Source: Bagarius yarrelli (taxonomy: Eukaryota > Chordata > Actinopteri > Siluriformes > Sisoridae). From it: a DNA stretch of 64,000 nt. The stretch lies in NCBI GenBank assembly GCA_005784505.1, contig VCAZ01000112.1, forward strand, positions 1,118,501 through 1,182,500, given 5' to 3'. The stretch's first letter is position 1. Each line of letters starts with the position of its first letter. A program made the translations under genes and the position numbers. The notes under the pieces were generated by a model. The model saw only the letters and a program-made list of their open reading frames with translations. It had not been told where the DNA came from and did no database searches. This document shows positions 11,501 to 22,871 of the stretch, one piece after another.

Positions 11501-13956
11501 CAGTTCTAATAAAGGCGTGGCCTCTGTGTCTGACAACAACTAATAAGAGCAGAGTGTGTAATTCTATCATACATGTAGCAACTACAGTGAAACAAAAATG
11601 TAGAGAAAATATAGTATAGTCTAATATCTCTCTGTTTTCTGTCTTCACTTTTGTTTTCTCCTGTAACTCTCCCTCCTTTCCTTCCTGCAGAGGTCTGCAG
11701 TGACGCTGCAGCTCGTCTTTTTCGACGGAGAGGAGGCGTTTGAGGAATGGACAGATACAGACTCTCTGTACGGATCACGTCATCTGGCTGAGCTCATGGC
11801 CCACACGGCACATCCTCCGGGCTCCACCCTCACCACACAGCTGCAGGCAGTGGTGAGGTCATGACCCTCATTTCAAATCTAAGTCATATGGTAATGAAGG
11901 TAATGCATAAACTCTGAGTTATGTGTCTTTTAGGATCTGTTTGTGCTGCTGGATTTACTCGGAGCTGCCGAGCCTATGATTGTTAATCATTTTGACAACA
12001 CCGCGCACTGGTTTGACCGTTTTATCGCCGCAGGTCTGCGTTTTTTTCCGTCCTTTTTGAACTTTCTCTTGCTTTCTAAACACATCAGTCTAAGACATGG
12101 GCTTGAACAGATAAACTTGCAAGATCTTTTTTTTTTATAAATAAATGTAATGCAACAACTTTCTAACACAATTTCAGTGTTGAATATAATTCCCTGATGA
12201 GGAGTTCAGGTGATGCAAAAAAAAAAGGGTTTTTTTGCATTTTGTAGGTCTGGTACGTGAATCATGTCCCAGATGCAAACAATCAGTCTGTTTGCATGAT
12301 TTTTACCGGTCTGATTACTTTTCTACTCTAGCGTGTAATCTTCCCCAGATTCTGCAACGCAGGTTGCAATTAAGGCTGTCACAACTATTAACCTTTTTAA
12401 CCGTATGATCGCAATTATTTAACATAACCTCGATCACTTTTATTAACCACAAGGGGGAGCTGTTGTACCAGCAGCACTTTACAGTACTTTTAACCAGAGT
12501 AAGTAAGTAAAGCGACGTGATTTAAAAGATACTGTTGTGGTTTTCTTCCAACGTGCGTAATCTGCACACGTAACGCTCAGCAAATACGATATGTTAAACT
12601 AAACGTTAGTTTAGTTCGTTAACATTGTTTGTTATACGTTATGTGAACCTAAAATATGTTCAGTTCAAACGATGCTGTTCTGATGAGCATCACATCAGCA
12701 CATCAGTACAGCAAAGATTTTATTATTTTTGAAAGATAGAGTAATTATTATTTATTATTTACTGAATGAATAACTTTATTAAATCTGTTAAAATGTATGA
12801 AGTGTGTTAAAGCAAACAGTTAATCGCTGAAGTCGCAAAACAGGAAATAAATCTTTAGAATCGCAATTATTTATTGCGACAATTAATCGTCACCTAAATT
12901 TGATGACAATAATGACAGCTTTAGTTGCAATGAGCTGCAAGGCGGCTCTGTGTAGCACATGGTTAAGATGTTGGACTACCAACCTGAAGATTGTAGGTTC
13001 AATTCCCAGCTCCACCAAGGCACCACCGCTGGGCCCCTGAGCAAGGCCCTTAACCCCCAGCTACTCAGTTGTATAAATGTAAGTCACTCTGGATAAGGGC
13101 GTAATGATGGGAACGTAATGATGACGGTGTGATCTCACTTTATTATTCCCCGATGTTGAGTGTCTTATAAACATATAACATTCTCATTTTCTGGAAAATA
13201 CTGCAGTTTGTGAAAAGTGTTAAATTAATAAAAATAATAATAATCTCTGTTTTTGCTTATCGTTTTAGAGCGGAGGTTGCACCGGCAGGGGTTACTGTCA
13301 TCTCATCGTTCAGAACAAAACTACTTCAGGAAGGACATTTATTTGGGACCGGTGCAAGATGACCACATTCCATTCTTGCTTCGAGGTGGGTGACATCACA
13401 AGTTATATGCTATGAGCAGATGCCCTTATCCATTTATTAATTTATACAACTGATCAAGTGATGCTAAACGTCTTGCTCAGGGGCTCCAGCAGTACCAACT
13501 TGGTGGTGCTAGGAATCGAACCCAGATTTTCCAATTAGTAGCCCAACAATTTAACCACTAGAACTTTCCTCAATTGTCAACATCATAATATATATATATA
13601 TATATTTACATTAGGGATGCACTGATGTATCGGCCGTCGATATTTATCGGCTGATTTCTGATTAATTTAAAGTCATCAGCAGATCGACAATACCATGAAT
13701 ACAGTTTATTAATTAACTGCATGCTGAATAATGTCTGTTGCATAATCTGTTCGCCCAGAACTTTTCTAAGCTTTAATAACATTCCTAAACATTTACATGC
13801 CAATTTACAGGTGTACAAGTGCTGCACTTGATCTCGACACCATTCCCTTCGTTCTGGCACACGCTTGAGGACACAGAGGAGAACATGCACCGACCCACGG
13901 TCGAAAACCTCACCAAGATTCTAACCATCTTCCTGGCGGAATACCTGCACCTCTGA
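8542..13956 (+). CDS. qpctl: Glutaminyl-peptide cyclotransferase-like protein (Golgi glutaminyl cyclase), complete
   Basis: Seven exons: 8542-8799, 9341-9487, 10435-10728, 11691-11852, 11934-12033, 13269-13385 and 13811-13956 (stop 13954-13956). They join in phase to 407 residues; human QPCTL has 382. The enzyme cyclises N-terminal Gln/Glu to pyroglutamate as a zinc-dependent type II Golgi membrane protein. Evidence: a basic N-terminus with a Gly run (about residues 19-25), then one hydrophobic segment (about 48-68, LPVFLILLMLTLILGSYLC). The M28-like catalytic domain follows, with the zinc ligands expected from human QPCT: Asp208 in GASDSAIPC, Glu248 in FFDGEEAF (Glu247 as catalytic base) and His376 in FWHTLEDTEEN, plus Asp294 in LLDLLGA. 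The membrane anchor, rather than a cleaved signal peptide, favours QPCTL over QPCT. The introns hold a retroelement, two minisatellites, a hAT-like element and SINEs. Confidence 0.95.
8876..8990 (+). mobile_element. tRNA-derived SINE, partial
   Basis: 'gttgtgggttcagttcccgg' and 'gccactgttgagcccctga' with a deleted tail, just inside qpctl intron 1, 77 bases after the exon 1 donor. Confidence 0.7.
9690..10356 (-). mobile_element. Non-LTR retroelement fragment (reverse transcriptase C-terminus), copy 1
   Basis: The minus strand reads a degraded RT C-terminal region: VAELEVAELKMLRFF, RLRWFGHVQRRDSEY, GRRMLEMKLPGRR, RVRWRQMIRCGDP. This is the typical 3' end of RTE/Rex-type fish elements; I do not assign the clade. 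It is 5'-truncated within a 36-bp tandem repeat (10115-10353) and frameshifted. It lies in qpctl intron 2, antisense to the gene. Confidence 0.8.
10115..10353. repeat. 36-bp minisatellite inside retroelement copy 1
   Basis: About 6-7 units of 'gctggtctcaccactgtctc' + 'taaaccatacatcata'. On the minus strand the 12-codon unit reads MMYGLETVVRPA. Confidence 0.95.
11036..11545. repeat. qpctl: 33-36-bp minisatellite in qpctl intron 3
   Basis: About 14 units of 'aaaggcgtggcctctgtgtc' + 'tgatagttctaataat', with variants in the second half (tatttctagta). There are no spacers. Its open frames on both strands result from the period. Confidence 0.95.
12371..12923. mobile_element. hAT-like non-autonomous DNA transposon with 8-bp target duplication
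   Basis: Ends are TAAGGCTGTCA at 12371 and TGACAGCTTTA at 12913-12923 (10/11 inverted match). It is flanked by GTTGCAAT at 12363-12370 and again at 12924-12931, an exact 8-bp duplication as made by hAT transposases. The 553-bp interior is AT-rich and non-coding. It lies in qpctl intron 5. Confidence 0.88.
12941..13102 (+). mobile_element. tRNA-derived SINE
   Basis: 'gttggactaccaacctgaag', 'gggcccctgagcaaggccct' and the tail 'ctctggataagggcg'. It starts ten bases after the hAT-like element's target duplication. Confidence 0.85.
13414..13572 (-). mobile_element. tRNA-derived SINE, antisense
   Basis: 'agcagatgcccttatccatt', 'cttgctcaggggctccagca' and 'ggaatcgaacccagattttc'. It lies in qpctl intron 6, starting about 30 bases after the exon 6 donor. 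Confidence 0.8.
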
Positions 13957-14299
13957 GCCAAGCCAGACTCTTAAACACACTCATGTACATGTATCTAGTG
14001 ACCTTCTGTACGGTACATACTGAAAATTCAGCGATGATGTTTTACCTCTGGGTCACGGACAAGCACAGCGTTTGCTGTGGAATTGTGTTATCATTATTTT
14101 GATTAATTTTATTTGCTGAAAAAAGAGCCATAAACACACACGCTTTGGCAGCTAATGGGGTCGATATCCACGCTAAAAGGAAGACGATCAGTCTGCAGAT
14201 ATGTAGACTGTGGTGAGCCTGTTCATTCGTGTAAGTTTGAGCCATTAATTGCTAACCGGTTACTCATGCGGTGCTGGTTAGATTTGAATGTATCTCAGT

Positions 14300-14305
14300 A
14301 ATAAA
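14300..14305 (+). terminator. qpctl: Candidate qpctl polyadenylation signal
   Basis: AATAAA lies about 345 bases after the qpctl stop codon, in 'cagtaataaagaatat'. It is the first canonical hexamer downstream of the stop. A second occurs near 14550 and could be used instead. Confidence 0.45.
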
Positions 14306-16264
14306 GAATATTTAATAAGCACCTGTGAGACGGAGAGACCTCAGAATTCTGTTCCACTGTAATGGGAATATGTGAAGATTAAATTTATCTGGATCTGGTG
14401 TCTCATCTCGAGCTGGTTTGCATGTTGCTACTCAAATTATCTCAGTTTGAACTGACGGAAGAAAAATGTGCAACTAACTGAATGTGAGCTAGACGGCTAA
14501 AATGCTAACAAACATTTCTTTGAGCAGCTACACACTTAAAAATAAAAAGCAATAAATCTTATACATCTGATCTTCGGTGTAATTGTGTGTACAATGAGTT
14601 CCTTTATGATGTGTACGGATTGTAATCTAGCTCTGAGAAGATAAATACAGTATTCAAGCTATCAGTAAAGTAGGATGTGATAAAGCTCACAGCTTTCGTG
14701 TCTCAGGTTCGAGTTTCTAACTTGTGGAGTTTTACACTTGTTGGTTTCGGGGGGGTTTTTTTTGAGAAAAGTTGTGGTATTTGTGCTCATTAATTTTAAA
14801 CAATATATGAAAAAAGTACCAGTAATTCTACACTGTTTTCTGGACAATCATTAAATTCATCCTTGTCTTAAGGGGACATAATTTTATGTTTCTTTTTATT
14901 AAAACCTTCTGATTGTAAAGTGTTAACATTTTTATTATTATTATTATTATTAATAATGTTATTACAACACACTTTTATTTAACTTCATTTGGTCCAAAGT
15001 GTTAAAAATGTGCAAAGTTAATCGTGATGACAATGCAAGTTTCAATTATTTGCATAGTCAAACAAAAAGAAAATAATAATTATACGATTTGACTTTTATA
15101 TTTAGAATTTTTTATAACACAACACCTTTATGTTTTATACAAAAATAGTTAGACAATAAATTGTCCTTGTTGTTTTGCGCTCATGTTTAACAGTTCATGT
15201 TCTATTGAAAGCAAAAAAAAATGATAAATAGTTTATCTAATTATATTTTATTAACATAATAAACTAACTTATTAGGTTAATAAAACACTTGATTAAATAT
15301 TGAAATTTTCTATTTATGAAAATTAATTAAGTATACTCTAAACAACGTCTGGGTTAAAGGCATTGGGTTATTATGTTGGCTTATTTCGAACTTTCCGAAG
15401 CTTGTTTTATAGCCATGACAAAATAAAGTGTTATAGAGATAAACGTACCAATGTAGCACTATAGCATCCCAACCAAAAAAAAAAATAAATATATATATAT
15501 ATATATAACCCAACAAATTAGTTATTTAATAACCTAATAAAAAACTTACTACCCAAAGAAAGGCTTAAAATAACATTATTAACATATAATAATAGTTAGG
15601 TGCTATATTAACCCTCCATTGGATTATCGTTGGGTTATAAAATGAAATGAAGTGTGTATTCATTTTCTTCATGATAAGAGTTTTGAACTGGTTCTATATA
15701 ATTGATGCTTATATATTTATATATATATTTTTGGTCACATGTATTAAAAAAAAAAAGCTTTGATATGCATTCGAAACCAATCCCCATTAAATAAAAACTG
15801 TTTTTCGGAGTCATAATTATCCTAATTATATCGAATTTATATATATAATATATATATATATATCTATATATATTTAATTATTTTATCTGTCGTTATAAAG
15901 CAGATGTCACTTTATAAACAACTTTTTGAGGTAGTTTTTTTCTATACAGATTTTGCGAACTATGTCGTAACCTATACATTTTCATATGTCGTAAAACATG
16001 TTTCTGTGTCTTACTGCAAAAACCACTTTTTGTTACAATTAGAAGTGAAAAGAATAACTAAGTTAAAATAAAACTTGGGATTTGGCATCTGTTTAACTAT
16101 TTGTGTGAAAGCTAGTCAGGTTTAACAGCTGCTCGTGTAGCATTATGCATAGTTATTATAACAAGATTAGATTTATATTCCAGGGTACAATAATAACATA
16201 ATGATGTTAATAATGTTAATAAGAATAGATACAGGATAAGATTTAAACTGCTGGTGGTCTTTTG

Positions 16265-16266
<2 letters not shown>

Positions 16267-16318
<52 letters not shown>
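16267..16318. repeat. (AT)n microsatellite
   Basis: Continuous TA dinucleotides, about 25 units. Confidence 0.95.
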
Positions 16319-16320
<2 letters not shown>

Positions 16321-16762
16321 TAAAAAAGATAATTGTGCTGCTTGTCTGCTTGCTAGCTTAATTTATTATTTAATTTATTATAATGTAATATTTGTTGATA
16401 GTTCTTGGCCAAAAATAGGCACCTTTAAAATGACGTACAATGACGTCATTGTAAAATCAGTGCAGTGAAAAATATGCATATTCATACAATTGAAAAGACT
16501 GTAAATTTCTTCTATAGAGTAACAAAATTGTACCTAAGTAAAAGAAACAGAGAAAATAACACATAAGACATTTTTCTGAAGCATCTTTTTGAGAAAACTA
16601 ATTTACACTCGGACTATAAACTAAACAGTTTGTTACATAATTGAGGTAAAATAGATAAGGAGAAAAAAAAATTGTCCATCACAGACTAATCAGACTGTGA
16701 GGAAATTTCGTCTTTCTCGCCACTGGGGGGCAGTAGCTGTCTGTCCATTTTCATACTCCAGC

Positions 16763-19700
16763 TTAATGAGGTGTGTTTAGTCTGCAATGAACGTTCGAGT
16801 CGCCTCGATAGGGGGGGTAGTGTGCACTTCCCAGGTGCCTAAGCGGTGGAGGCTGAACTGAGGAAAGTTGAGAGCAGGGCAACAGTTCTCGAGATCTGGG
16901 GCTCGGTGGAGGTGAAAGGTCATCATCAGACCTGTGGAGTAAAACTCTAGTTGTGCCGCTGGAACCCAAGCAGTCTGGAAAAGCATCCTCCATTTGTCTG
17001 TTTTTAAGGAGGTCAAAAGAAATAAGAAGTTTACGGCAAATTGTATGCGAGAAGAAAGGGCATTATGTGATGGATGAATAAATGGATGGTTGGATTGATG
17101 AATGAATGAATGAATGAATGAATGAAATAAAAAATGCCTATAAAAGAAACTGATTTTCCTCAGTTGTACCTAATCACTCATCTGGTTAATACACTTCGAG
17201 CTATAAAGTATATAATCAAATAATGACATAATGAATACATAATTATCTATATTTTACTCTCTGAAATGCTCGAAATTACTTATTATTATTATTATTATTA
17301 TTAAACCAGACAATTTCAATAACGTAGCATAATTGGCATACTTATATTTGTATATTTTAGTTTTTACAGAAAGTACATTATTTTCTGGAAAAATGTCCCC
17401 ACAGAGTTGGAATTACACCAAACTGTGCTAAGCAAATGTAGCGCAGACTCTCAAATGCAGCAGCTTTTAATAAACAAGAAAGACCGTCATCATTTCTGGT
17501 TACCGAGCATGCAAACTGAGACACTGGTTCATAGTGGACATTGTGTAAGCGTTCCTTTACTGGTGTTAGGATATGTTCCCTCACCCTTTGCGGCTCTGAG
17601 CAGCTCTGTCCCGCTGACGCCGGTTCTTGAACCAGTTGCTGACCTGAGTGGCTGTGAGTCCTGTCGCTGCGGCTAACTCCCGCTTCTCTCTGGGTGACGG
17701 GTAGGGCTTCCTACAGTACCACTCTCTCAACACACACCGAGACTTCTCCTGCAAATACACATACCTGAACGCATTCAGCGCAATGTCTCAACATTTTATT
17801 ATAAAAATCATTTATCCAATAACGCTGCAAGTGCAAACATGTTATAAAGATTTATCTATATGATTAGCAGTATAAATAAAAAAAGATGTAACCCAGAACA
17901 GTTTATTAAACGCTTACATGAACATTTTAAAGGTTTTTCCAAAGATTGAAAGTTATTATTATTATATAAGGACATGTCCCCTTTATGTCCCCCTGACATA
18001 AAAATCACATAGTGGTGGCTCAGTGGTCAAGCCAGTTGGCCTGCTAGTTAAAAGATCAGGGTTCGATTCCAGGCACCACCACTGCTGGGCCCCTGAGCAA
18101 GGCCCTTAACCCCGTAATTGCTCAGCTGTATAAAAGAGATAAATATAAGTAGGTCTGGATGAGGACGTCTGCCAAATACAGTAAATATAAACATACAGCA
18201 TGTTTCAATGTTATGATCTTATTTTTATTATATAATTTGATAAATATACAATAAATTAATGAGTTTTTAAAATGAGTAGTTTAGATATTATTATTATTAG
18301 TTTTTAAAATATATTTTAACCCAAATACAGTTTTTTAATAAAAGCACTTAGCTTGATTTATGTTTAATATGTTTGAAATCATGATGTTAACACAAAAAAC
18401 TTCTGGTTCTTTCAGCGGTAAATGTCTAACTGTGTTGGTTTGTTTTACAATAAATCTTCAAGTTTTGATTTTGATTTTATTTACTCTTTACTCTTCACTT
18501 TGTAAAAGTGGCTCAGGTTTTCCCGGTTGAGGATTTCGGTGTAGCTCATCATCTGATGTAACTCTAACGGCATGTTTGTAGAGACTGTAAAGAGATCCAG
18601 TGTGAAAAACCTGAAAAATATTTCTGTTTTTATCGTGTGTACGTATTGTCAGGCTGTACTTTTAAAATGATAATATATCATATAATTGATAAATATACAA
18701 TAAGTTAATGAGTTAAAGTGAGTAGTTAAAGTAGATTATCTATTATTATTATTATTATTGGTTAAAGTAGTATTAAAATATACTTTAGTCGAATAAAGTT
18801 TTTAATGAAAGCATTTGCTAAAGCATGATGCTAAAAAGAGGACAGCTTTAAAATGTCCAAGTAAAAATACAAAAACTTAATGTATTCTGAATCTTTCAGC
18901 AGACGTCTGTGTCGATAAACATCTATGTAATATAAGCTTATTTTTGTATAATACTTTTACCTTTTTTTTTTTACTATAAATATACTATAAAGTTTTCCAG
19001 TTGAGGATTTCGGTGTAGCTCATCATCTGATGTAACTAACGGCATGATTGGAGAGATCCAGTGTGAAAATCTGAAAAAATATTCTGATTTTATTGTGTGT
19101 ACGTATTGTCAGGCTGTACTTTATATTTATCAGAATCAAACTTTCATTAGACATCATTATAAATAATCTTAAAGTTAATAGATTTAACATTTTTATTTCA
19201 CTACAGAAAGCAATCCATACACTACAGACCCAGAACGTATGGGAAGCGGTGGCTCAGTGGTTAAGGTGTTGGACTGATACCAGAAAGACCAGGGTTCGAT
19301 TCCCAGTGCCACCAAGCCACCACTTCTGAGCAAGGCCCTTAACCCCTAATTGCTCAGTTATATAAATGAGATAAAGGTAAGTCGTTCTGGATAAAGACGT
19401 CTGTCAAATGCTGTAAATGTAGAACATGTTTGGTCTTGTGGGAACAAACATTAAGTTATTTCTCTTAAGTGCATCACTACATATTAAAGACCTTTCTATG
19501 AAGCCCAGAATTCTACCTTGAAGCAGTAGCTGGTCTCTTCTCCATCCCAGATGGTTCGAGGCAGGGGGAACTTGCGTCGTACACGGTATTTACCCACAGC
19601 TCCAAGAGGACGCCCTCGCTGCAACTCGGCCTCCAGGTAACGTGCCCGGAGCCAGAGCTGCTGGAGAAGTGAGTGACTGCGTGAGGTGAACACGTTGCTC

Positions 19701-19927
19701 TCAATAAGAGCATAGAGATCACTGAAGCGACCCTGGTGGAAAGCCACAGCCGCCTGCGCCTTCAACACGCTCTCTACAATGTGCTGTGGGCCCACGTAGG
19801 AGGAATTAGGGCGGGTGGAGAGAGAAGGCACAGAACGGAGAAAGGAAGATAAACGGTCAATACACCCGCTCTGAAGTAGAACCTCACACACACACGCCAC
19901 CTGGTCCTGAGTAAAACCCATTGCCAT
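16763..19927 (-). CDS. six9: SIX1/2-class homeobox transcription factor (probable six9), complete
   Basis: Three exons on the minus strand: 19927-19517, 17748-17585 and 16997-16763 (stop), phases 0 and 2, giving 269 residues. The start ATG has a good context (CACCATGG). The SIX domain spans about residues 4-124 and the homeodomain about 125-184. DGEETSYCFKEKSR, PYPSPREKRELAAATGLT and QVSNWFKNRRQRDRAA are typical of the SIX1/2 class, not SIX3/6 or SIX4/5. The tail contains SDDDLSPPPSP, resembling the acidic SP motif in SIX1/2 tails. Oddities: a 9-residue insertion in the SIX domain (about residues 39-50) relative to SIX1, and a second intron just after the homeodomain. If that intron were not spliced, translation would stop after QSRKG. 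The tandem position next to six5 suggests six9, the SIX1/2-type member retained in fish. The class is certain; the symbol is inferred from position and divergence. Confidence 0.85.
18008..18192 (+). mobile_element. tRNA-derived SINE
   Basis: 'gtggtggctcagtggtcaag', 'gggttcgattccaggcacca', 'cctgagcaaggcccttaacc' and the tail 'gaggacgtctgccaaatac'. It lies in intron 1 of the SIX1/2-class gene. Confidence 0.88.
18225..19130. repeat. Local tandem duplication (about 450-475 bp unit) in intron 1 of the SIX1/2-class gene
   Basis: The stretch 'ggatttcggtgtagctcatc' at 18531 recurs at 19005. 'gtgtgtacgtattgtcaggc' recurs in both halves, and 'ttgataaatatacaata' occurs near 18238 and 18684. The two units have diverged by small gaps. 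Confidence 0.75.
19238..19420 (+). mobile_element. tRNA-derived SINE
   Basis: 'gcggtggctcagtggttaag', 'agggttcgattcccagtgcc' and the tail 'ggataaagacgtctgtcaaa'. It ends about 100 bases from exon 1 of the SIX1/2-class gene. Confidence 0.88.
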
Positions 19928-20335
19928 GGTGAGGTCGTCTAAAGGAGAGATTTCATTAGCAGTGGTTAGTTTAAAAACTAAATCATTTTATTTATCTTCT
20001 TATCAAAAATCAATAATATCAATCAATAATTGATGCTACTAATTGGTAGTTCATGCCTCAGTTAAACTATTAACTATAAAACTCTTTACCTTTACCTTCT
20101 CTCAGGATGTTCACTATTAGTAAGACGCCTCGTAACCCCTTTGTGATTTTCATATAAGTTCTGCCAGGCTTGAAAAACTGAGAGTGTATCCAAGCATAAG
20201 GCTTCACACACACTTATACCTGCTCTTTCATGAGCCGCAGATCCGCCCACAATAAAGAACACACAGGTAACCGGAGCCCATGGGGGTTAAGAAAACACTG
20301 ACAAGCACTAACACACATTTTGCATCGAGTCATGC

Positions 20336-20350
20336 ACCCTTTATAACAAA
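20336..20350 (-). promoter_or_regulatory. Possible TATA box upstream of the SIX1/2-class gene
   Basis: The minus strand reads TTATAAAGGG about 410 bases upstream of the start codon. It is the only TATAAA-like element I noticed in this position. The transcription start is unknown, so this is a weak call. Confidence 0.2.
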
Positions 20351-20849
20351 ACAAACCTCTTAACCCGGAGCAGGTCTGGTGTCTTAAATAAGGAGAGGCA
20401 TATCGAAAAATAAATACATTTACATTTGAATGCATTCCTATTTCCAACTCAAATTAGGGTACCAACGTTTAAGTTAATTTGGTTAGCGATGACTCCTGCA
20501 TGGCATACGCGTAATGACGGCCAGAGAGGGTTGGACATCATTTGCTTCTGAAAGTACAACCTGAAAAATCGGGTTTGTGCACCAAGACAGCAGTTTGACA
20601 CGGTTCTTTTAAAATCTGTGCAATAGAAAGACTGACCAACAAAAACACTTATTCAATTAGACTCATTGTAAAATTTAACTGATTATTGTGTATGTTTGAT
20701 GTAGTAAAATCCTTTTATTTTTTTTAAATTGATCCCCTGCTGATTTTCTTCGCTTGTCCACTATTAAATAAACGGTCAGTCTATAATTTTAATAGTAGTT
20801 TTATTCTAACTGTAAGAGACAGAATAACAACAAAACAAGACTTACTACT

Positions 20850-21206
20850 TGGTGGCTAAACCCATGTTGGCCATCAGAGGTTCTTGTAGTTGGCCACCAG
20901 GTTTGCGCTTACTCAGGAGGAACTTTGGCCCACTCCTCTTTGCAGATCCTCTCCAAGTCATTAAGATTTTGAAGCTGAAGTTTTGGCAGATAGAAACTTC
21001 AGCTCCCTTCACGGATTTTCTATAGGACCAAGGTCTAAAGACTGGCTAGGTGACTCCAGGACCTTAATGTGCTTCTTTTTGAGCCCTTCCTTTGCTGCGT
21101 TGGCCATGTTTTTGTGTCATTGTCATGCTAGAATACCCATCAACGCCAAATTTAAATGACCTGGCTGAGGGAAGGAAGCTCTCACCCAAGATTTCACGGC
21201 ACACGG
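20850..21206 (-). mobile_element. Tc1/mariner-like transposase remnant
   Basis: The plus strand carries 'tttggcccactcctctttgc', 'agatcctctccaagtcatta' and 'gtgtcattgtcatgctagaa', the antisense of a widespread fish Tc1-like transposase C-terminal region (HDND motif). The frame is broken by many stops and neither terminal repeat was identified. It is a fossil fragment. Confidence 0.7.
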
Positions 21207-21415
21207 TAGATTTTTTACCTCACTGTATTGACTGTCTTAAAGCACTACGTTATACTTTTTATTTATTATCAGCTTTGTTCGTTCTTGTTTTAACTTGCTT
21301 TATACAGTAGCTGCTATTACCAGTCATAACGGCAACACAACCTTTATCTGGGAGATTTTTTTAACGTTGGGAAACTACAGCTAAAACGTAAGCGCACTGG
21401 ATTGCGCTTACATCA

Positions 21416-21562
21416 TTTCCAGAGCGACTTACATTTATCTCATTTACACAACTGAGCAATTATTGGCCCAGCGGTGGTGACTTGGTGGAGCTGGGAATTG
21501 AACCCACAATCTTCAGGTTGGTAGTCCAACACCTTAATCGTGAGCCATTACTTCCTCACCTC
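21416..21562 (-). mobile_element. tRNA-derived SINE, antisense
   Basis: 'gagcgacttacatttatctc', 'gctgggaattgaacccacaa' and 'ggtagtccaacaccttaat'. Confidence 0.85.
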
Positions 21563-22019
21563 CCTTTCTAAATAAACCCGTTCCTACAGAATTTTATCTA
21601 AAATAACTTCAATTATTAGAATTAGATTGGGGATCTCAACAGATCGGTCACTATATTAGAGAGTTTTGCAGCAGTATAGTGGTAGTGCTGGGTGTTTGGT
21701 GGTATACTTGTATGCTCTTTAATGGTTTTACCCTGCAAGTGCTCAAGCATCGAAGTCCACATTTTTTTAGCACTTTTTCGTATGTAGTAAACGGTAACAA
21801 GCCGTCAAAGTAGTTTGAAGGACATTTGACTAGTAGTGGGCTTTTCGACGTCTCATTTCAATGCAAAACCAAAGAAGCGAACAGGTCGTGGTTGACTGAC
21901 GACATATTGTGCAAGTCGCTCAGCTGCCGTGTTGTGTGTTGTGTGTTCAGCCTCGCGAGTGGCACTTTGTAATAAAGGTACAAATAAATGACAAATAAAA
22001 GCAAAACGTTCATTAAAAC

Positions 22020-22050
<31 letters not shown>
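22020..22050. repeat. Poly-A tract
   Basis: Thirty uninterrupted A residues. Confidence 0.95.
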
Positions 22051-22052
<2 letters not shown>

Positions 22053-22228
22053 GAGACCAAACAGATTGCATTGCAAAGTATATTTAACACAATGCCAAAA
22101 AAAAAAACCACAAGAATATAAAAAAATAGAATAACTATTACAAATACAAAACAACTCTTTTAATGAGATACGCTGTTTTTATCATGCCGGGAACAGAAAA
22201 TTAAGAAAGAGATTTAAAAAAAAAATTC

Positions 22229-22234
22229 TTTATT
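22229..22234 (-). terminator. six5: Candidate six5 polyadenylation signal
   Basis: The minus strand reads AATAAAGAATTTTT. A hexamer followed by a T-rich stretch is the usual arrangement. It would imply a 3.7-kb UTR that includes transposon pieces, so confidence is low. Confidence 0.25.
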
Positions 22235-22406
22235 ACATTTAAAGTACATTGCGTAATTCTTTGGTTTGATCAGCTGTATATTTCCCCTGGATGGAGATGA
22301 TTGTGGCTTTATATTTCTGACAGTATTGTAACAACTATGCTAAAATCAGCCACAAAGAAAACAACATTCAATAACAGCAACAGTAAAGTTTTTAGTCCTT
22401 GTTGCT

Positions 22407-22410
<4 letters not shown>

Positions 22411-22441
<31 letters not shown>
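22411..22441. repeat. (CA)n microsatellite
   Basis: About fifteen CA dinucleotides. Confidence 0.95.
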
Positions 22442-22443
<2 letters not shown>

Positions 22444-22871
22444 TCAAATTCCCTTTGTTTCTTACATACGGGGAAAACAACACATTGTTCAGGTTCTTGG
22501 GAACAAAAACAAAAAACAAAAGTAATACAAACCGTTAGCATATAAATGCTACATGTCCTATTTTGAATACACTTCTAAAATACAACAATTTTCAGAAAGT
22601 ATATAGAAAAGGATGGATGGAACTCTGCAGATCCACCACCAAAAAAAAAATGCTGGTTCATAACCAATCGATCAGGGATGGACAAATCAGCAATTTATTA
22701 ATCAGCCCACTAGTTGAAGCGCAAAAGACTAAAATAAATAGACTAAAATTTGATGACTAATATCATTTAACTGGAAAACAACAAGAAATTAATGTTAAGA
22801 TTTAAGAATTAGATTTCATCCTACATGAAGACGATATTCAAGTCTTCATACTTGCCTATTAGCATTAGAGC

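Larger units (their letters stand above)
13957..16762. other. qpctl 3' UTR and convergent qpctl-six9 intergenic region
   Basis: AT-rich DNA with TTA, AT and TA runs (about 14937-14955, 15715-15880, 16267-16318). No exon is recognised. The left few hundred bases are the qpctl 3' UTR. The right end is the 3' UTR side of the minus-strand SIX gene; AATAAA on the minus strand occurs near 16355-16370. Confidence 0.55.

Noticed and set aside
11234..11648. Repetitive ORFs on both strands in qpctl intron 3
   Set aside because: Minisatellite artefacts with no support as exons.
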